Below are positions 11,865 through 20,817 of a stretch of DNA of 33,785 nucleotides, one piece after another (within the stretch, counting starts at the first letter, position 1; each line of letters starts with the position of its first letter). The DNA is taken from the NCBI RefSeq assembly GCF_001427285.1, contig NZ_LMFV01000025.1:1-33785 (forward strand), read 5' to 3'. Source of the stretch: Mesorhizobium sp. Root552. GTDB lineage: Bacteria > Pseudomonadota > Alphaproteobacteria > Rhizobiales > Rhizobiaceae. The position numbers and the translations under genes are program-made. The notes under the pieces were generated by a model. The model saw nothing but the letters and a program-made list of their open reading frames with translations, was not told the DNA's origin and did no database searches.

Positions 11865-13347
11865 CCTCCACCTGCACCCGAAGCAGGCGGTAGCATTCCA
11901 CACCGAAGCGACGGAAGCACTCTACGGCGGGGCGGCGGGTGGCGGCAAAAGCCACCTGATGCGTGAAGCGGCCATAACATGGTGCGCTGAGATACCGGGG
12001 CTTCAGGTATATCTGTTCCGGCGCATCCGTGACGATCTGGTCAAGAACCACATGGAAGGCCCGCAAGGCTTCCGGGCTTTGCTGGCCGGGTGGGTCGAGT
12101 GTGGGTTTGTCACCATCGTTGAAGACGAAATCCGCTTCTGGAACGGCAGCAAGATTTACCTCTGCCACTGCAAGGACGAGAAGGACCGCTTCAAATACCA
12201 GGGCGCGGAAATCCACGTCCTGCTGATCGATGAACTCACGCACTTCACCGAGACGATCTACCGGTTCCTGCGCAACCGCGTCCGCATGGTTGGTATCAAG
12301 CTGCCGGCCAAGTATGTCGGCAGGTTCCCGCGCATCCTGTGTGGTGCCAATCCGGGCGGCATAGGCCACCAGTTCGTCAAGGCTACGTTCATCGACGGCG
12401 CGACCGAGATGGCGATCTACCAGACGCCGAAGACCGAAGGCGGAATGCTTCGCCAGTACATTCCGGCGCGTCTGGAGGATAACCCCTCCATGAACGACAA
12501 CGATCCGGGTTACGAGAGCCGATTGCACGGCCTTGGTTCGGAAGCGTTGGTAAAGGCCATGCGCTGGGGTGATTGGGACGTTGTTGACGGCGCGTTCTTC
12601 GACAATTTCGAGAAGCGCCGGCATGTGATCAAGCCGTTCACCCTGCCTGACCACTGGTTGCGGTTCAGGGCGGGCGACTGGGGTAGCGCCAAGCCGTTTG
12701 CGTTCGGCTGGTATGCAGTGGCGACAGAGGACACGATTGTCGCTCCCGGCGTCGTCATCCCACGCGGTGCGCTGGTCAAGTATCGTGAGTGGTACGGCGT
12801 CAAGACGGACAAGGAAGGCAAGTTCATTCCTGACACCGGCCTGAAGCTGCATGCCGAGGTGGTTGGTGCCGAAGTCAGACGCAGGGACTATGACGACAGG
12901 ATCAGCTACGGCGTGCTTGATCCGGCAGCCTTCAGCGAGGACGGCGGACCGTCGATTGCCGAACGCATGATGCGCGGCAGCGACAAGAATGGATCTACCT
13001 TTGTCAGGGCGGACAACAAGCGCGTTGCAGGCCGTGGCGCGATGGGCGGCTGGGATCAGTTGCGAGGCCGATTGACCGGCGACGAGGATGGACGGCCAAT
13101 GCTGTTCTTCTTCGAAACCTGCGTGCATTCGATCAGGACGATACCGGCGCTCCAGCACGACGAGAAGAACCCGGAAGACCTGGACACATCGCAGGAAGAC
13201 CACGCGGCAGACGAGACGCGTTACGCCTGCATGAGCCGACCGTGGACCGCGAGCAAGCCGCCACCGGCAAAGCAGAAGCTGAAGCCCGGCCAAGTGTTCC
13301 TGCCAGGACCGCCAGAACTGCCAAGCGGCACAAGAATCAGGGTCTGA
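11839..13347 (+). CDS. terL: Terminase large subunit
   Basis: The 502-residue packaging motor has an N-terminal ATPase with Walker A GGAAGGGKS (30-38) and Walker B VLLIDE (about 127-132), the latter ending in the catalytic Glu. The C-terminal RNase H-like nuclease is marked by AGDWGSAKPF (Asp about 280), VLDPAAF and the later acidic residues near RPMLFFF. Length and motif order fit P22/Sf6-like large terminases. The start overlaps terS by 26 bases, suggesting coupled translation. It cuts concatemeric DNA and pumps it through the portal; P22-type relatives pack headfuls. Confidence 0.95.
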   Translation: MSQSAAVLNLHLHPKQAVAFHTEATEALYGGAAGGGKSHLMREAAITWCAEIPGLQVYLFRRIRDDLVKNHMEGPQGFRALLAGWVECGFVTIVEDEIRFWNGSKIYLCHCKDEKDRFKYQGAEIHVLLIDELTHFTETIYRFLRNRVRMVGIKLPAKYVGRFPRILCGANPGGIGHQFVKATFIDGATEMAIYQTPKTEGGMLRQYIPARLEDNPSMNDNDPGYESRLHGLGSEALVKAMRWGDWDVVDGAFFDNFEKRRHVIKPFTLPDHWLRFRAGDWGSAKPFAFGWYAVATEDTIVAPGVVIPRGALVKYREWYGVKTDKEGKFIPDTGLKLHAEVVGAEVRRRDYDDRISYGVLDPAAFSEDGGPSIAERMMRGSDKNGSTFVRADNKRVAGRGAMGGWDQLRGRLTGDEDGRPMLFFFETCVHSIRTIPALQHDEKNPEDLDTSQEDHAADETRYACMSRPWTASKPPPAKQKLKPGQVFLPGPPELPSGTRIRV

Positions 13348-13348
13348 T

Positions 13349-15712
13349 ATGGCTGACGAAACCGAGACAGAGCCGGAAGTGGCCGAAGCCGCACCGGGCG
13401 CGAAGGCGCGGGCGTCCAAGCCGTATCTGGCGATGATCAAGGACGCCGAACGCTATTTCGGCCAGTACAACCAGAAGTGCGACAACATCGAGAAGCAGCT
13501 TGCTGATCTGGACAGGCTTGCCAACACGACGCGCGACCGCGAATTCCAGATGTTTTGGGCCAACATGGAGGTGGTGAAGCCCACGCTCTACGCCCGTCCG
13601 CCTGTTCCTGTCGTCACGGTGCGTTTCAAGGACCGCAAGCCGTTGCCGAGGGAGGCTGCAGAGCTTCTGGAGCGCTGCTCCATCACGAACTTCGCTCGGG
13701 AAGATATCGACACCACCATGAAGCTTGTCCGCGATGACCTGGCGGTCAATTCGCGTGGAGTGGCGTGGTGCTGGTACGAGGTAGACGAGAAGGGTGAGCA
13801 GCGGGCGCGCATCGCCCATGTTGACCGTCGCGATTTCCTGCATGAGCCGGCCCGCTACTGGCATGAAACCGGCTGGGTGGCGCGCGGCTCGTGGATGACG
13901 CGGAAAGAGGCCCGCAAGCGCTTTTCCACGTATTCGGGCAAGGCCTATGCTTCGGCTGAATATGCCAAGCAGAAGGATGCTGACGGCGAGGCCGAGTATT
14001 CCGAGAAGGCCCGCTTTTGGGAATTCTGGAGCAAGACAGAACAGCGCATAGTGTGGGTGTCGCCCAACGTCGATGTGGTGCTGGACCAGGCCACGCCCGA
14101 CGAGATGCTGACGCTGGATGATTTCTTCCCATGCCCGAAGCCGGCATATGGAACGATCAAGAAAGGCACTCAGAAGCCTATCCCCGATTTCCTGCTCTAC
14201 AAGGACCAACTGGAGGAAATCAACGAACTGACGGCCCGCATTTCTGCGCTGTCCGAAGCGTTGCGGCTCAGGGGCTTCTATGCATCGGGCGCTGAGGACA
14301 TCGCGGACGCGATTGAGGCGGCTATCAAATCGCAGGACAAGCGGGCGCTGCTGGTTCCTGTGGCAAGTGCTGCGGCCTTTGGCGACAAGAAGCTGGCCGA
14401 TGTGATCGTATGGCTGCCGATTGAGGTGGTGGCGAATACCATCACCTCGCTGGTCAATCTTCGTCGCCAGTTGGTTGAGGACGTTTATCAGATCACCGGC
14501 CTGTCCGACATCATGCGGGGAGCGACCGACCCGAAGGAAACGCTTGGCGCTCAGGAACTCAAGAGCCAATACGGATCAGTCCGCATCCGTGAGCGCCAGA
14601 AGGAGCTTGTTCGCGTTGCTCTCGATTTGACGCGCATCCAGTGCGAAATCATGTCGGAGAATTTCTCGCCCGAGACGCTGGCAGCCATGTCGCAGTCTGA
14701 GTTGCCAACCGTGGCGGCGCTACAGGAGCAGGCGGACGGCATCCATCAGCAGATGATCCAGTTGCAGGCTCAAGTTCGCATGGCGACCGAGAACCCGCAG
14801 ATCGCGGCGATGGCCCAGCAACAGCCTGAACAGGCTCAGCAGATCGCCCAGCAGGCCCAGCAGCAGATGCAGGCCTATCAGGGCCAGATACAGGAGCTTC
14901 AGAACACCGTCACGCTTGAGGCCGTGGTGGAGTTGCTGCGCGATCAGCGCTTGCGCCCGTTCATTCTGGACATCGAGACGGACAGCACCATTCAGCCCGA
15001 CGAAGACGCGGCCAAGCAGCGCGCGACCGAGTTTGCAACGGCTGTTGGCGGGTTCATCGGCCAGGCGTTCCCGATGGTGCAGGCCGAACCGCAACTGGCT
15101 CCATTCGTGGGTGAGATGCTGAAGTTCGTATCGAACCCGTTCCGCGCCGGTCGAGCGCTCGAAGGTACGATTGATGAGCTTGTCGAGAAGATGAAGCAGT
15201 TCGCTTCCCAGCCGAAGCCCGATCCGAACGCAGCGCAGCGTGAAGCCGATGCCAAGAAGCAGGAACACGATTCGGCGCTGCGCCAGCAGGAGGCAGCCGA
15301 CAAGAAGGCAGAGCGCGACGAGAACCGCCAGATGGCGCGCGAACAGCACGATTTCAAGATGGACGAGATGCGCGCCACGGCCGAACAGCGCGCAAACGAG
15401 TTCGATCAGAAGCGCCAGATGGAGAGCGATAAGCACTCACAGGCGATGGACACCCGCAAGGCCGATACGGACGGCAAGCGGGCCGAAATGGGCCTGCCCA
15501 ACGAGGAAATCATGGGCGGGCTGATATCCGAGATGGCGGCGCAGCGCGAGGCATCGACACAGGCCATTGTTGCCGTGGCTGAGGCCATGCAGCAGGGCAA
15601 TCAAGCCGTGGCTGAAGCGGTGAACAACCTCGCAGCCGCGCAACTCGCACCCAAGCAGATCGTGAAGGACGCAGCCGGCAAACCTGTCGGCATTCAGGCG
15701 GTGGTGAACTGA
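13349..15712 (+). CDS. P22-like portal protein
   Basis: A 787-residue portal, close to P22 gp1 in size (725). The first 450 residues include the wing and stem region (YHETGWVARGSWMTRKEAR, then FWEFWSKTEQRIVW and the portal-typical DIMRGATDPKETLGAQELKS). After about residue 470 the protein is extremely rich in Gln, Ala and charged residues (QIAQQAQQQMQ, then KKQEHDSALRQQEAADKKAE), predicted as long helices; this corresponds to the C-terminal barrel of P22-like portals, which runs into the capsid. It forms the dodecameric DNA gate at one vertex. Starts one base after the terL stop. Confidence 0.9.
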   Translation: MADETETEPEVAEAAPGAKARASKPYLAMIKDAERYFGQYNQKCDNIEKQLADLDRLANTTRDREFQMFWANMEVVKPTLYARPPVPVVTVRFKDRKPLPREAAELLERCSITNFAREDIDTTMKLVRDDLAVNSRGVAWCWYEVDEKGEQRARIAHVDRRDFLHEPARYWHETGWVARGSWMTRKEARKRFSTYSGKAYASAEYAKQKDADGEAEYSEKARFWEFWSKTEQRIVWVSPNVDVVLDQATPDEMLTLDDFFPCPKPAYGTIKKGTQKPIPDFLLYKDQLEEINELTARISALSEALRLRGFYASGAEDIADAIEAAIKSQDKRALLVPVASAAAFGDKKLADVIVWLPIEVVANTITSLVNLRRQLVEDVYQITGLSDIMRGATDPKETLGAQELKSQYGSVRIRERQKELVRVALDLTRIQCEIMSENFSPETLAAMSQSELPTVAALQEQADGIHQQMIQLQAQVRMATENPQIAAMAQQQPEQAQQIAQQAQQQMQAYQGQIQELQNTVTLEAVVELLRDQRLRPFILDIETDSTIQPDEDAAKQRATEFATAVGGFIGQAFPMVQAEPQLAPFVGEMLKFVSNPFRAGRALEGTIDELVEKMKQFASQPKPDPNAAQREADAKKQEHDSALRQQEAADKKAERDENRQMAREQHDFKMDEMRATAEQRANEFDQKRQMESDKHSQAMDTRKADTDGKRAEMGLPNEEIMGGLISEMAAQREASTQAIVAVAEAMQQGNQAVAEAVNNLAAAQLAPKQIVKDAAGKPVGIQAVVN

Positions 15713-15713
15713 T

Positions 15714-16133
15714 ATGGCAAGCTTTGTGAAATTCCAGACGTTCGCGGGCGATGTTGGCCTTAAGCGTCATGACCTCAACGCCGACACGTTGAAAGTCTAT
15801 CTCAGCAACACCGCTCCGAATGTGGCCACCCATGCGGTGAAGTCTGACATTGCCGAGATATCGGCGGGTGCCGGGTACACAGCAGGCGGCATCGACACGC
15901 AAAACACTTATTCGCAATCTGGCGGCACAGGTTCGTGCGTAGGCACCGATGCGACCTGGACAGCGAGCGGCGGCCCCATTGGCCCGTTCCGCTATGTCAT
16001 CCTATACAACGACACGCCCACGTCGCCGGCTGATCCGCTGATTGGCTATTGGGATCGCGGTTCGGCGCTGACCTTGCAGGATGGTGACAGCTTCACGACT
16101 GACTTCGGCGCGACGATGTTCACGCTCGCGTAA
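15714..16133 (+). CDS. Conserved phage structural protein, beta-rich
   Basis: A 139-residue protein of a type seen often in alphaproteobacterial phages: KVYLSNTAPN, IAEISAGAGYTAGG, the ASGGPIGPFRYVILYNDT block and a GSALTLQDGDSFTTDF ending. All beta, probably a small virion component (decoration, head or tail accessory). It starts one base after the portal stop with a TGATATG junction and lies before the repeat protein, within the head-gene cluster. No enzyme motif. The exact role is not established. Confidence 0.7.
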   Translation: MASFVKFQTFAGDVGLKRHDLNADTLKVYLSNTAPNVATHAVKSDIAEISAGAGYTAGGIDTQNTYSQSGGTGSCVGTDATWTASGGPIGPFRYVILYNDTPTSPADPLIGYWDRGSALTLQDGDSFTTDFGATMFTLA

Positions 16134-16142
16134 GGGCATGAC

Positions 16143-17498
16143 ATGGCCACTACGGTATTCACGCCGTCTGCTGGCGTCCTCAACGGAAATGACACCAATC
16201 CGAACACTTCATTCCGCGTTCGGTGCGTTCTCACGGCTGCGAGCAGTGGCAAGCTACAGGTAACGTTCACTGCCAGCACCGCAACTGGCCTCACGGCCTC
16301 CAACGCCTCGATAGGCAAATGGGACGGGACCAACAACCCGTTCACGACGACTGTTCCAGTCGAATTGAAATTTGGTGGGGCCAGCGGCTTTTCGATCCCT
16401 GCCGGGGGGACCATCACCAGCGACCTCACCGACCACAGCGCAGCGTTCAGCCTTGCGCTTGGTGAAAGCGTCCTGGTCGATCTGGATTGCACGTCTCCGA
16501 GCGGTCAGCGTTACAGGGGCAGTAACAGCAACGTTGACACGTGGTATGCGCTGGGTGCGACGGGATACAACCTGCCGACGCCAGCGGGCTATTCCAAACT
16601 TGCCGGTGTGGATTACGCAGTTGAAAAGGTCGAAACGGACAGCGCGGGAACAGCCTACACGCTGACCTGCGATGCCGGTTCATTCACGATTGGAGGAACA
16701 GCGGCCAGCCTGAAGGCCGCGCTCAACCTGACAGCCTCTGCGGGCGCTTTTGCCATCACCGGCACCGCCGCCACGCTGCGAGCCGGATATGGCCTGCCAG
16801 CGGATGCCGGTTCATTCGCCATCGGCGGAACTGCTGCTTCGTTGAAGGCCGGTTTTGCCCTTGCCGCGAATGCCGGGACCTTCGTCATAGCAGGCACGGC
16901 GGCGGCTCTCAGGGCGGGTACGGTCCTATCTGCAGATGCAGGGGCTTTTGTCATCAGTGGCGCAGACGCGGCGCTCAAGGCGTCCCGCGTTTTGGTTGCC
17001 GAGTCCGGGGCGTTCATCTGGACGGGCACCGACGCCGATCTGATCGATGACACAGGCACAACCAGCTACGTGTTGGAGGCGGAGCCCGGTTCGTTCCAGA
17101 TCACCGGGACCGACGCCAATCTTGTCTATGTCCCGAAGGTCATTCCGGCCGATCCTGACCAGTTCGATACCCACGATGGCCGGGTGTGGGACTTCACGCA
17201 ATCCGAGCGTGACGATCAGGAGAGGGTCAAGGCCCGGCGCGCTTCTGAAAAGCAGCTTCGCAGGGCGATAGAGCGGGCCGTCAACATAGTCCGCGGTTCT
17301 GGCGAAGTTCAGGCGCCGGCACCAGCGGTTGAGCAGGCCAAGCCCGACGTTGCCGAAATGGTGATGTTGGACATCAACACCAACGGCTTGAGCGCATCGC
17401 TCGAAAGCATCGAACGGCTTCTGGCTCAGTACGAAGCGCAGATAGCCGATGAGGAACTGGAGAACGACGCCTTGGCGCTTCTTCTCCTGGCTGCATAG
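16143..17498 (+). CDS. Virion-type protein with seven 22-residue repeats
   Basis: A 451-residue protein in three parts. Residues 1-165 form a beta-rich domain (ASTATGLTASNASIGKWDGT). Residues 174-332 are seven tandem repeats of about 22 residues with the pattern L-x-A-x-A-G-x-F-x-I-x-G-T-x-A-x-L. Residues about 345-451 are charged and helical (QSERDDQERVKARRASEKQL) and end in an acidic, Leu-rich stretch. Repeats of this type occur in structural proteins of alphaproteobacterial phages and probably build a beta stack. Position between portal and scaffold suggests a head or neck-attached protein, perhaps a surface fibre; the helical C-terminus may be the attachment. Inference only. Confidence 0.65.
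   Translation: MATTVFTPSAGVLNGNDTNPNTSFRVRCVLTAASSGKLQVTFTASTATGLTASNASIGKWDGTNNPFTTTVPVELKFGGASGFSIPAGGTITSDLTDHSAAFSLALGESVLVDLDCTSPSGQRYRGSNSNVDTWYALGATGYNLPTPAGYSKLAGVDYAVEKVETDSAGTAYTLTCDAGSFTIGGTAASLKAALNLTASAGAFAITGTAATLRAGYGLPADAGSFAIGGTAASLKAGFALAANAGTFVIAGTAAALRAGTVLSADAGAFVISGADAALKASRVLVAESGAFIWTGTDADLIDDTGTTSYVLEAEPGSFQITGTDANLVYVPKVIPADPDQFDTHDGRVWDFTQSERDDQERVKARRASEKQLRRAIERAVNIVRGSGEVQAPAPAVEQAKPDVAEMVMLDINTNGLSASLESIERLLAQYEAQIADEELENDALALLLLAA
16662..17138 (+). repeat. Seven tandem 66-bp coding repeats
   Basis: Units start at 16662, 16728, 16794, 16860, 16926, 16992 and 17073. Six steps are 66 bp except the last, which has a 15-bp insertion (TTSYV). Units are clearly alike in protein (DAGSF-x-IGGTAASLKA, DAGAFVISGADAALKA) but diverged in DNA, so this is an old array, unlike the exact duplications at 1-94 and 9379-9543. 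Confidence 0.85.
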
Positions 17499-17504
17499 GA
17501 AATC

Positions 17505-17753
17505 ATGATGAACCCTTTGACGTGGCTGGGCTTCGTTCTCAGCGCATGCGTGTTTGCCGTCGTCTTCCTTGGCGGCGTCATCGTCTACGGTGATGAAGTC
17601 GCTCGGTCGATTGCGATCACGGCGGCATTCTTCGCCTGTGTGTCGCAGTTCATCGGCCAGGACCAGCGGGTGTGGAAAGCCTCAATCGTGACGGCATGGA
17701 TTGCCTTTGCGGTCTCTGCCTGCGCGCTGGTCGCCTTCTGGTTCGGGGTATGA
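17505..17753 (+). CDS. Small membrane protein, three transmembrane segments
   Basis: An 82-residue hydrophobic protein with three likely membrane helices: about 5-28 (LTWLGFVLSACVFAVVFLGG), 35-50 and 60-81 (TAWIAFAVSACALVAFWFGV). AGGA precedes the tandem ATG codons; either may be used. It sits within the head-gene cluster between the repeat protein and a soluble small protein. A holin-like role is possible on architecture, but a better holin candidate is next to the lysozyme at 32.1 kb. Function unknown. Confidence 0.65.
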   Translation: MMNPLTWLGFVLSACVFAVVFLGGVIVYGDEVARSIAITAAFFACVSQFIGQDQRVWKASIVTAWIAFAVSACALVAFWFGV

Positions 17754-18103
17754 CGATGATCCGGGGCAGATGGATTTGGGACAAGGAACGGTGCGAACTG
17801 GTTCCTGCCGACGAATACCAGCGTCCGGTTCCGAAGCGTTCGGCGCTCGGCTGCCCGATGCTGAATCTCGACACGATGCCCGAGACGCAAAGCATGCTCG
17901 ACGGCAAGTCGTACACTTCCAAGTCGAAGCTTCGCCAGACCTATCGAGAGGCTGGCGTTGTCGAAGTTGGCGACGATCCTCAGCGCTATAAGCCGCGCGA
18001 GAAGGCAAAGCCCGACCGGAAGAAAATCAAGGAAGCCATCGGCAAGGCTGAAGCCGAGTTCAACGCGGGCCGTCGCTTCAATCCGACACCGGTCCAGAAC
18101 TAA
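17750..18103 (+). CDS. Conserved small phage protein before scaffold (117 aa)
   Basis: A 117-residue basic protein. It starts with an ATGA overlap with the membrane-protein gene; a second ATG two codons later is possible. Features are an N-terminal WIWDKERCELVPADEY, a central MLDGKSYTSKSKLRQTYREA and a Lys-rich helix (KPDRKKIKEAIGKAEAEF). Proteins of this shape are found in the head-gene cluster of P22-like and related podoviruses, usually next to the scaffold. It may be a minor virion or assembly protein. No function is established. Confidence 0.65.
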   Translation: MTMIRGRWIWDKERCELVPADEYQRPVPKRSALGCPMLNLDTMPETQSMLDGKSYTSKSKLRQTYREAGVVEVGDDPQRYKPREKAKPDRKKIKEAIGKAEAEFNAGRRFNPTPVQN

Positions 18104-18135
18104 CCGCACGCTCTCAGAAAGCAAGGAAACCTACG

Positions 18136-19209
18136 ATGACTGACGAAGCCCTTTCGGCTCCGGTAGATACCGGCGCTGCGCTCGAACCCGTTGTTACCGA
18201 TGCACAGCAGCCCGATACGGCTGCACAGGCCGATCCGGTAAAGACCGAAGCCCCGAAGCTTGAGAAGTCGCCGCGCGGTGCAGTGGAACGCGCCATCGCC
18301 AAGCTGAACGGCGAAAGCGAAGGCCGCGACCGTGACCCGGCGACCGGCCAGTTCAAACCCAAGGACGCCCAACCAGCACCGAAGGACCAGACGCAGCAGG
18401 TTCAGACCGACAAGGCGCAGGAGCCGGCCAAGCCCGCTGCAACCGATGCGCCGGCCCGGTTCAAGAGCGATGCAGCAGCAAGCCAGGAGTGGGGCAACAC
18501 GCCCGAGCCGGTGAAGGCGGCGGTCAATCGCACCATCCGTGAGCTTGAGGCCGGTGTGGAGCGCTATCGGGCCGATGCCGCGTCATTCGAAGACGTTCGG
18601 GCTTTTGATGAACTGGCCAAGAAGTCGGGCACGACCATGAAGGCGGCAATGTCGAACTATGTCGGCATTGAGATGAAGCTTCGTGAAGACCCCCTCGGCG
18701 GGTTGAACCAGATTTGCGAAAACATGGGTTATTCGCTGCGGGACATCGCGGCGCAGATCATGGGCCAGACACCGGATCAGGCGGCGTCACAGTCGGATGC
18801 TACGATCCGTGCATTGAAGCAGCAGATTGCCGACCTCACGCAGCAGGTTGGCGGCGTCACCACCTCAATTCAGGAACAGAACCTTGCTTCGGTGCAGAAG
18901 CAGTTGGAAGCCTTCGCTTCCGACCCGGCGCATTCGCGCATGGAGGAACTTTCCGACGAAATCACCCGCCAGATCAACATGGGTTTCGATCTGGCCGAAG
19001 CTTACCGGCGCGCGGAACTGCTTAATCCGCTTCCGCCCGCGCCGGTCATCGCAGCGCCTCAGACGCGCATCCCCGATCCAACGCCTCAGACGCGAAAAGG
19101 GTCACTCACCGTAACAGGCGCACCCGGGGCCGGCTCAGACCCGGCAAGACGTGCCGCCTCCTCGTCAATCCGCGATTCCATCCGCAATGCCAGAGCGCAA
19201 GTCGGGTGA
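18136..19209 (+). CDS. Head scaffolding protein
   Basis: A 357-residue protein just upstream of the coat gene, the place of P22 gene 8 scaffold. The first 120 residues are low-complexity, rich in Ala, Pro, Gln and Lys. The centre has helices (VKAAVNRTIRELEAGVERYR, then LKQQIADLTQQVGG) with a coiled-coil pattern and a conserved NYVGIEMKLREDPLGGL block. The last 40 residues are basic (ARRAASSSIRDSIRNARAQV), like the coat-binding C-terminus of P22 scaffold. It should guide procapsid assembly and then leave the shell. AAGGAAA precedes the ATG. Confidence 0.85.
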   Translation: MTDEALSAPVDTGAALEPVVTDAQQPDTAAQADPVKTEAPKLEKSPRGAVERAIAKLNGESEGRDRDPATGQFKPKDAQPAPKDQTQQVQTDKAQEPAKPAATDAPARFKSDAAASQEWGNTPEPVKAAVNRTIRELEAGVERYRADAASFEDVRAFDELAKKSGTTMKAAMSNYVGIEMKLREDPLGGLNQICENMGYSLRDIAAQIMGQTPDQAASQSDATIRALKQQIADLTQQVGGVTTSIQEQNLASVQKQLEAFASDPAHSRMEELSDEITRQINMGFDLAEAYRRAELLNPLPPAPVIAAPQTRIPDPTPQTRKGSLTVTGAPGAGSDPARRAASSSIRDSIRNARAQVG

Positions 19210-19234
19210 TCGCAAGCAATAGGAAATCGCCATT

Positions 19235-20248
19235 ATGGCCCTGACTTCCGTCGAGAAGAACCAGGAAATCCTGTCGCTGGCCCTTGAGGATCGTTCCGCT
19301 GGGTACCAGGACTTGGTTTCCAACTCCAACGTGCTTCTGTACACCCTTAAGAGCAAGGGTCTGTGGAAGCCATATTCCGGCCCGATCATCCGCGAACGCC
19401 TGCTCTACAATGAGACGGGTTCCGGCGTCTGGTACAATGGGTTCGACTTCTTCAACCCCGTGCCTGCCGAACTGATCAACGACGCCGAATACCGCCCGAA
19501 AATGGCGGCTGTCTCGGTCACCCTCCCGAACGAAATCATCCTCAACAACTCTGGTGAGAACCAGCTTGAGGACGTGATGGAAGTTCACATCGAGGCGGCT
19601 GAGCAGGAATTGCAGGACCTTGTTGATGCGTCCCTGCATTCTGCCGGCACCGGCTTCGGTGGCAAGGAACTCGGTGGGCTTCAGCTTGCCGTGCCGACCG
19701 CCGTCGATCAGGGCGTTTATGCGAACATCAGCCGCGTGGATAACGTCATCTGGCGCACCACGAGCTACGACGTTCAGTCTGCTTTCTCTGGCATCACGCA
19801 GTTCACCAAGGACACTGCGCGTTCCATCTACCAGCAGGCGATCATCGCACGTTCGCGTGGCAAGCGTGGCCCGAACCTCATCCTCGCATCGGCTGAGCAT
19901 TACATGGCCTACGACGCCGCAACCGTCGCCATTCAGCGCATCAACGACGAAAACAAGCTGGGCAAGCTCGGCTTCACGTCGCTGAAGTTCTACGGCGCGG
20001 GCAAATCGATGGACATCGTTCTTGAAGGCGGCATCGGCTCGAACATGCCGTCGAATGTCTCCTACCTGCTCGATACCGACTCGCTGCGCTTCCGTTACCA
20101 CCCGGAACGCAACTTCTCGAAGATCGGCAAGGGGATGATGCCCATCAACCAGGACGCCGTTGTCCAGCACATCGGCCTCATGGGTGAACTGACCATGGTG
20201 AACCCGCTTCACCAAGTCAAAATCTACGACTCCAACCCGGCAGCCTAA
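19235..20248 (+). CDS. Major capsid (coat) protein
   Basis: A 337-residue coat protein of P22 gp5-like, HK97-fold type as judged from its position after the scaffold and its sequence pattern: a N-terminal helix (SVEKNQEILSLALEDRSAGY), the FNPVPAELINDAEYRPKMA loop, a long spine helix (AAEQELQDLVDASLHSAG) and the late LASAEHYMAYDAATVAIQRI segment. Codon use is biased to common codons, as expected for the most abundant phage protein. It is followed by a very strong ribosome site for the decoration gene and then a terminator. Builds the icosahedral shell. Confidence 0.9.
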   Translation: MALTSVEKNQEILSLALEDRSAGYQDLVSNSNVLLYTLKSKGLWKPYSGPIIRERLLYNETGSGVWYNGFDFFNPVPAELINDAEYRPKMAAVSVTLPNEIILNNSGENQLEDVMEVHIEAAEQELQDLVDASLHSAGTGFGGKELGGLQLAVPTAVDQGVYANISRVDNVIWRTTSYDVQSAFSGITQFTKDTARSIYQQAIIARSRGKRGPNLILASAEHYMAYDAATVAIQRINDENKLGKLGFTSLKFYGAGKSMDIVLEGGIGSNMPSNVSYLLDTDSLRFRYHPERNFSKIGKGMMPINQDAVVQHIGLMGELTMVNPLHQVKIYDSNPAA

Positions 20249-20263
20249 GGAGGCCAAAACATC

Positions 20264-20752
20264 ATGGCATTCGTTCCCATGACCCCGAACCTCGGCTTCC
20301 CTGCAATTGCCGCCGTTGGCGACAGTGCCGCATGGAAGCTGGGAGACATCATCCGTGCAACCGATCCGGTCTACGGTGCCGGCGAATTCATCTACCTGAA
20401 GGGCGTCGGCTCTACGGTACGTGGCTCCGCCGTTACCTACAACGCGGACGATTTCACATCGACGCTGCTTGCAGCCAACGCCATCGGCCCGGTTGCCGTG
20501 GCAATGGCTGCCACCGTCGCCAACAAGTACGGCTGGTACCAGATCAGCGGCAAGGGCGTCGTCAAGGCCGGCACCGTCGCTGACGATGGCAACGTCTACG
20601 CGACCGGCACTCCCGGTCAGGTGGATGACGCCGTGGTCGCTGGTGATCGCGTCAAGAATGCGAAGTTCGCATCCGCTGACGGGACGCCTTCTGCCGGGCT
20701 GGCTGAAATCGAACTCGCCCGCCCGTGGATGGATGACGCCGTAGCGGCGTAA
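20264..20752 (+). CDS. Head decoration protein (DUF2190-like)
   Basis: A 162-residue beta-rich protein. The middle (VAVAMAATVANKYGWYQISG, then KAGTVADDGNVYATGTPGQV) matches the small beta-barrel decoration proteins (DUF2190-like) that cap the capsid surface. TAAGGAGG lies 11 bases before the ATG, an almost perfect Shine-Dalgarno site and the strongest in the late operon. It directly follows the coat gene and precedes an intrinsic terminator, so both proteins should be made in large amounts from abundant short messages. Confidence 0.75.
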   Translation: MAFVPMTPNLGFPAIAAVGDSAAWKLGDIIRATDPVYGAGEFIYLKGVGSTVRGSAVTYNADDFTSTLLAANAIGPVAVAMAATVANKYGWYQISGKGVVKAGTVADDGNVYATGTPGQVDDAVVAGDRVKNAKFASADGTPSAGLAEIELARPWMDDAVAA

Positions 20753-20758
20753 CTCGAC

Positions 20759-20790
20759 AAGGGGCGGCTTTCGGGTCGCCCCTTTCCCTT
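20759..20790 (+). terminator. Intrinsic terminator after coat and decoration genes
   Basis: AAGGGGCG (20759-20766) and CGCCCCTT (20777-20784) form a perfect 8-bp stem with a 10-base loop, followed by TCCCTT. The U tract is weak, so partial read-through into the tail genes is likely, giving more coat than tail transcripts. Confidence 0.7.
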
Positions 20791-20817
20791 GCACCCTCTC
20801 AGACAGGAATAGCCGAC

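Noticed and set aside
11842..13440. 532-residue leftward frame opposite terL
   Set aside because: Mirror of a strongly coding gene with terminase motifs; no family features of its own.
13337..14569. 410-residue leftward frame opposite the portal gene
   Set aside because: Antisense shadow caused by GC-rich codon use.
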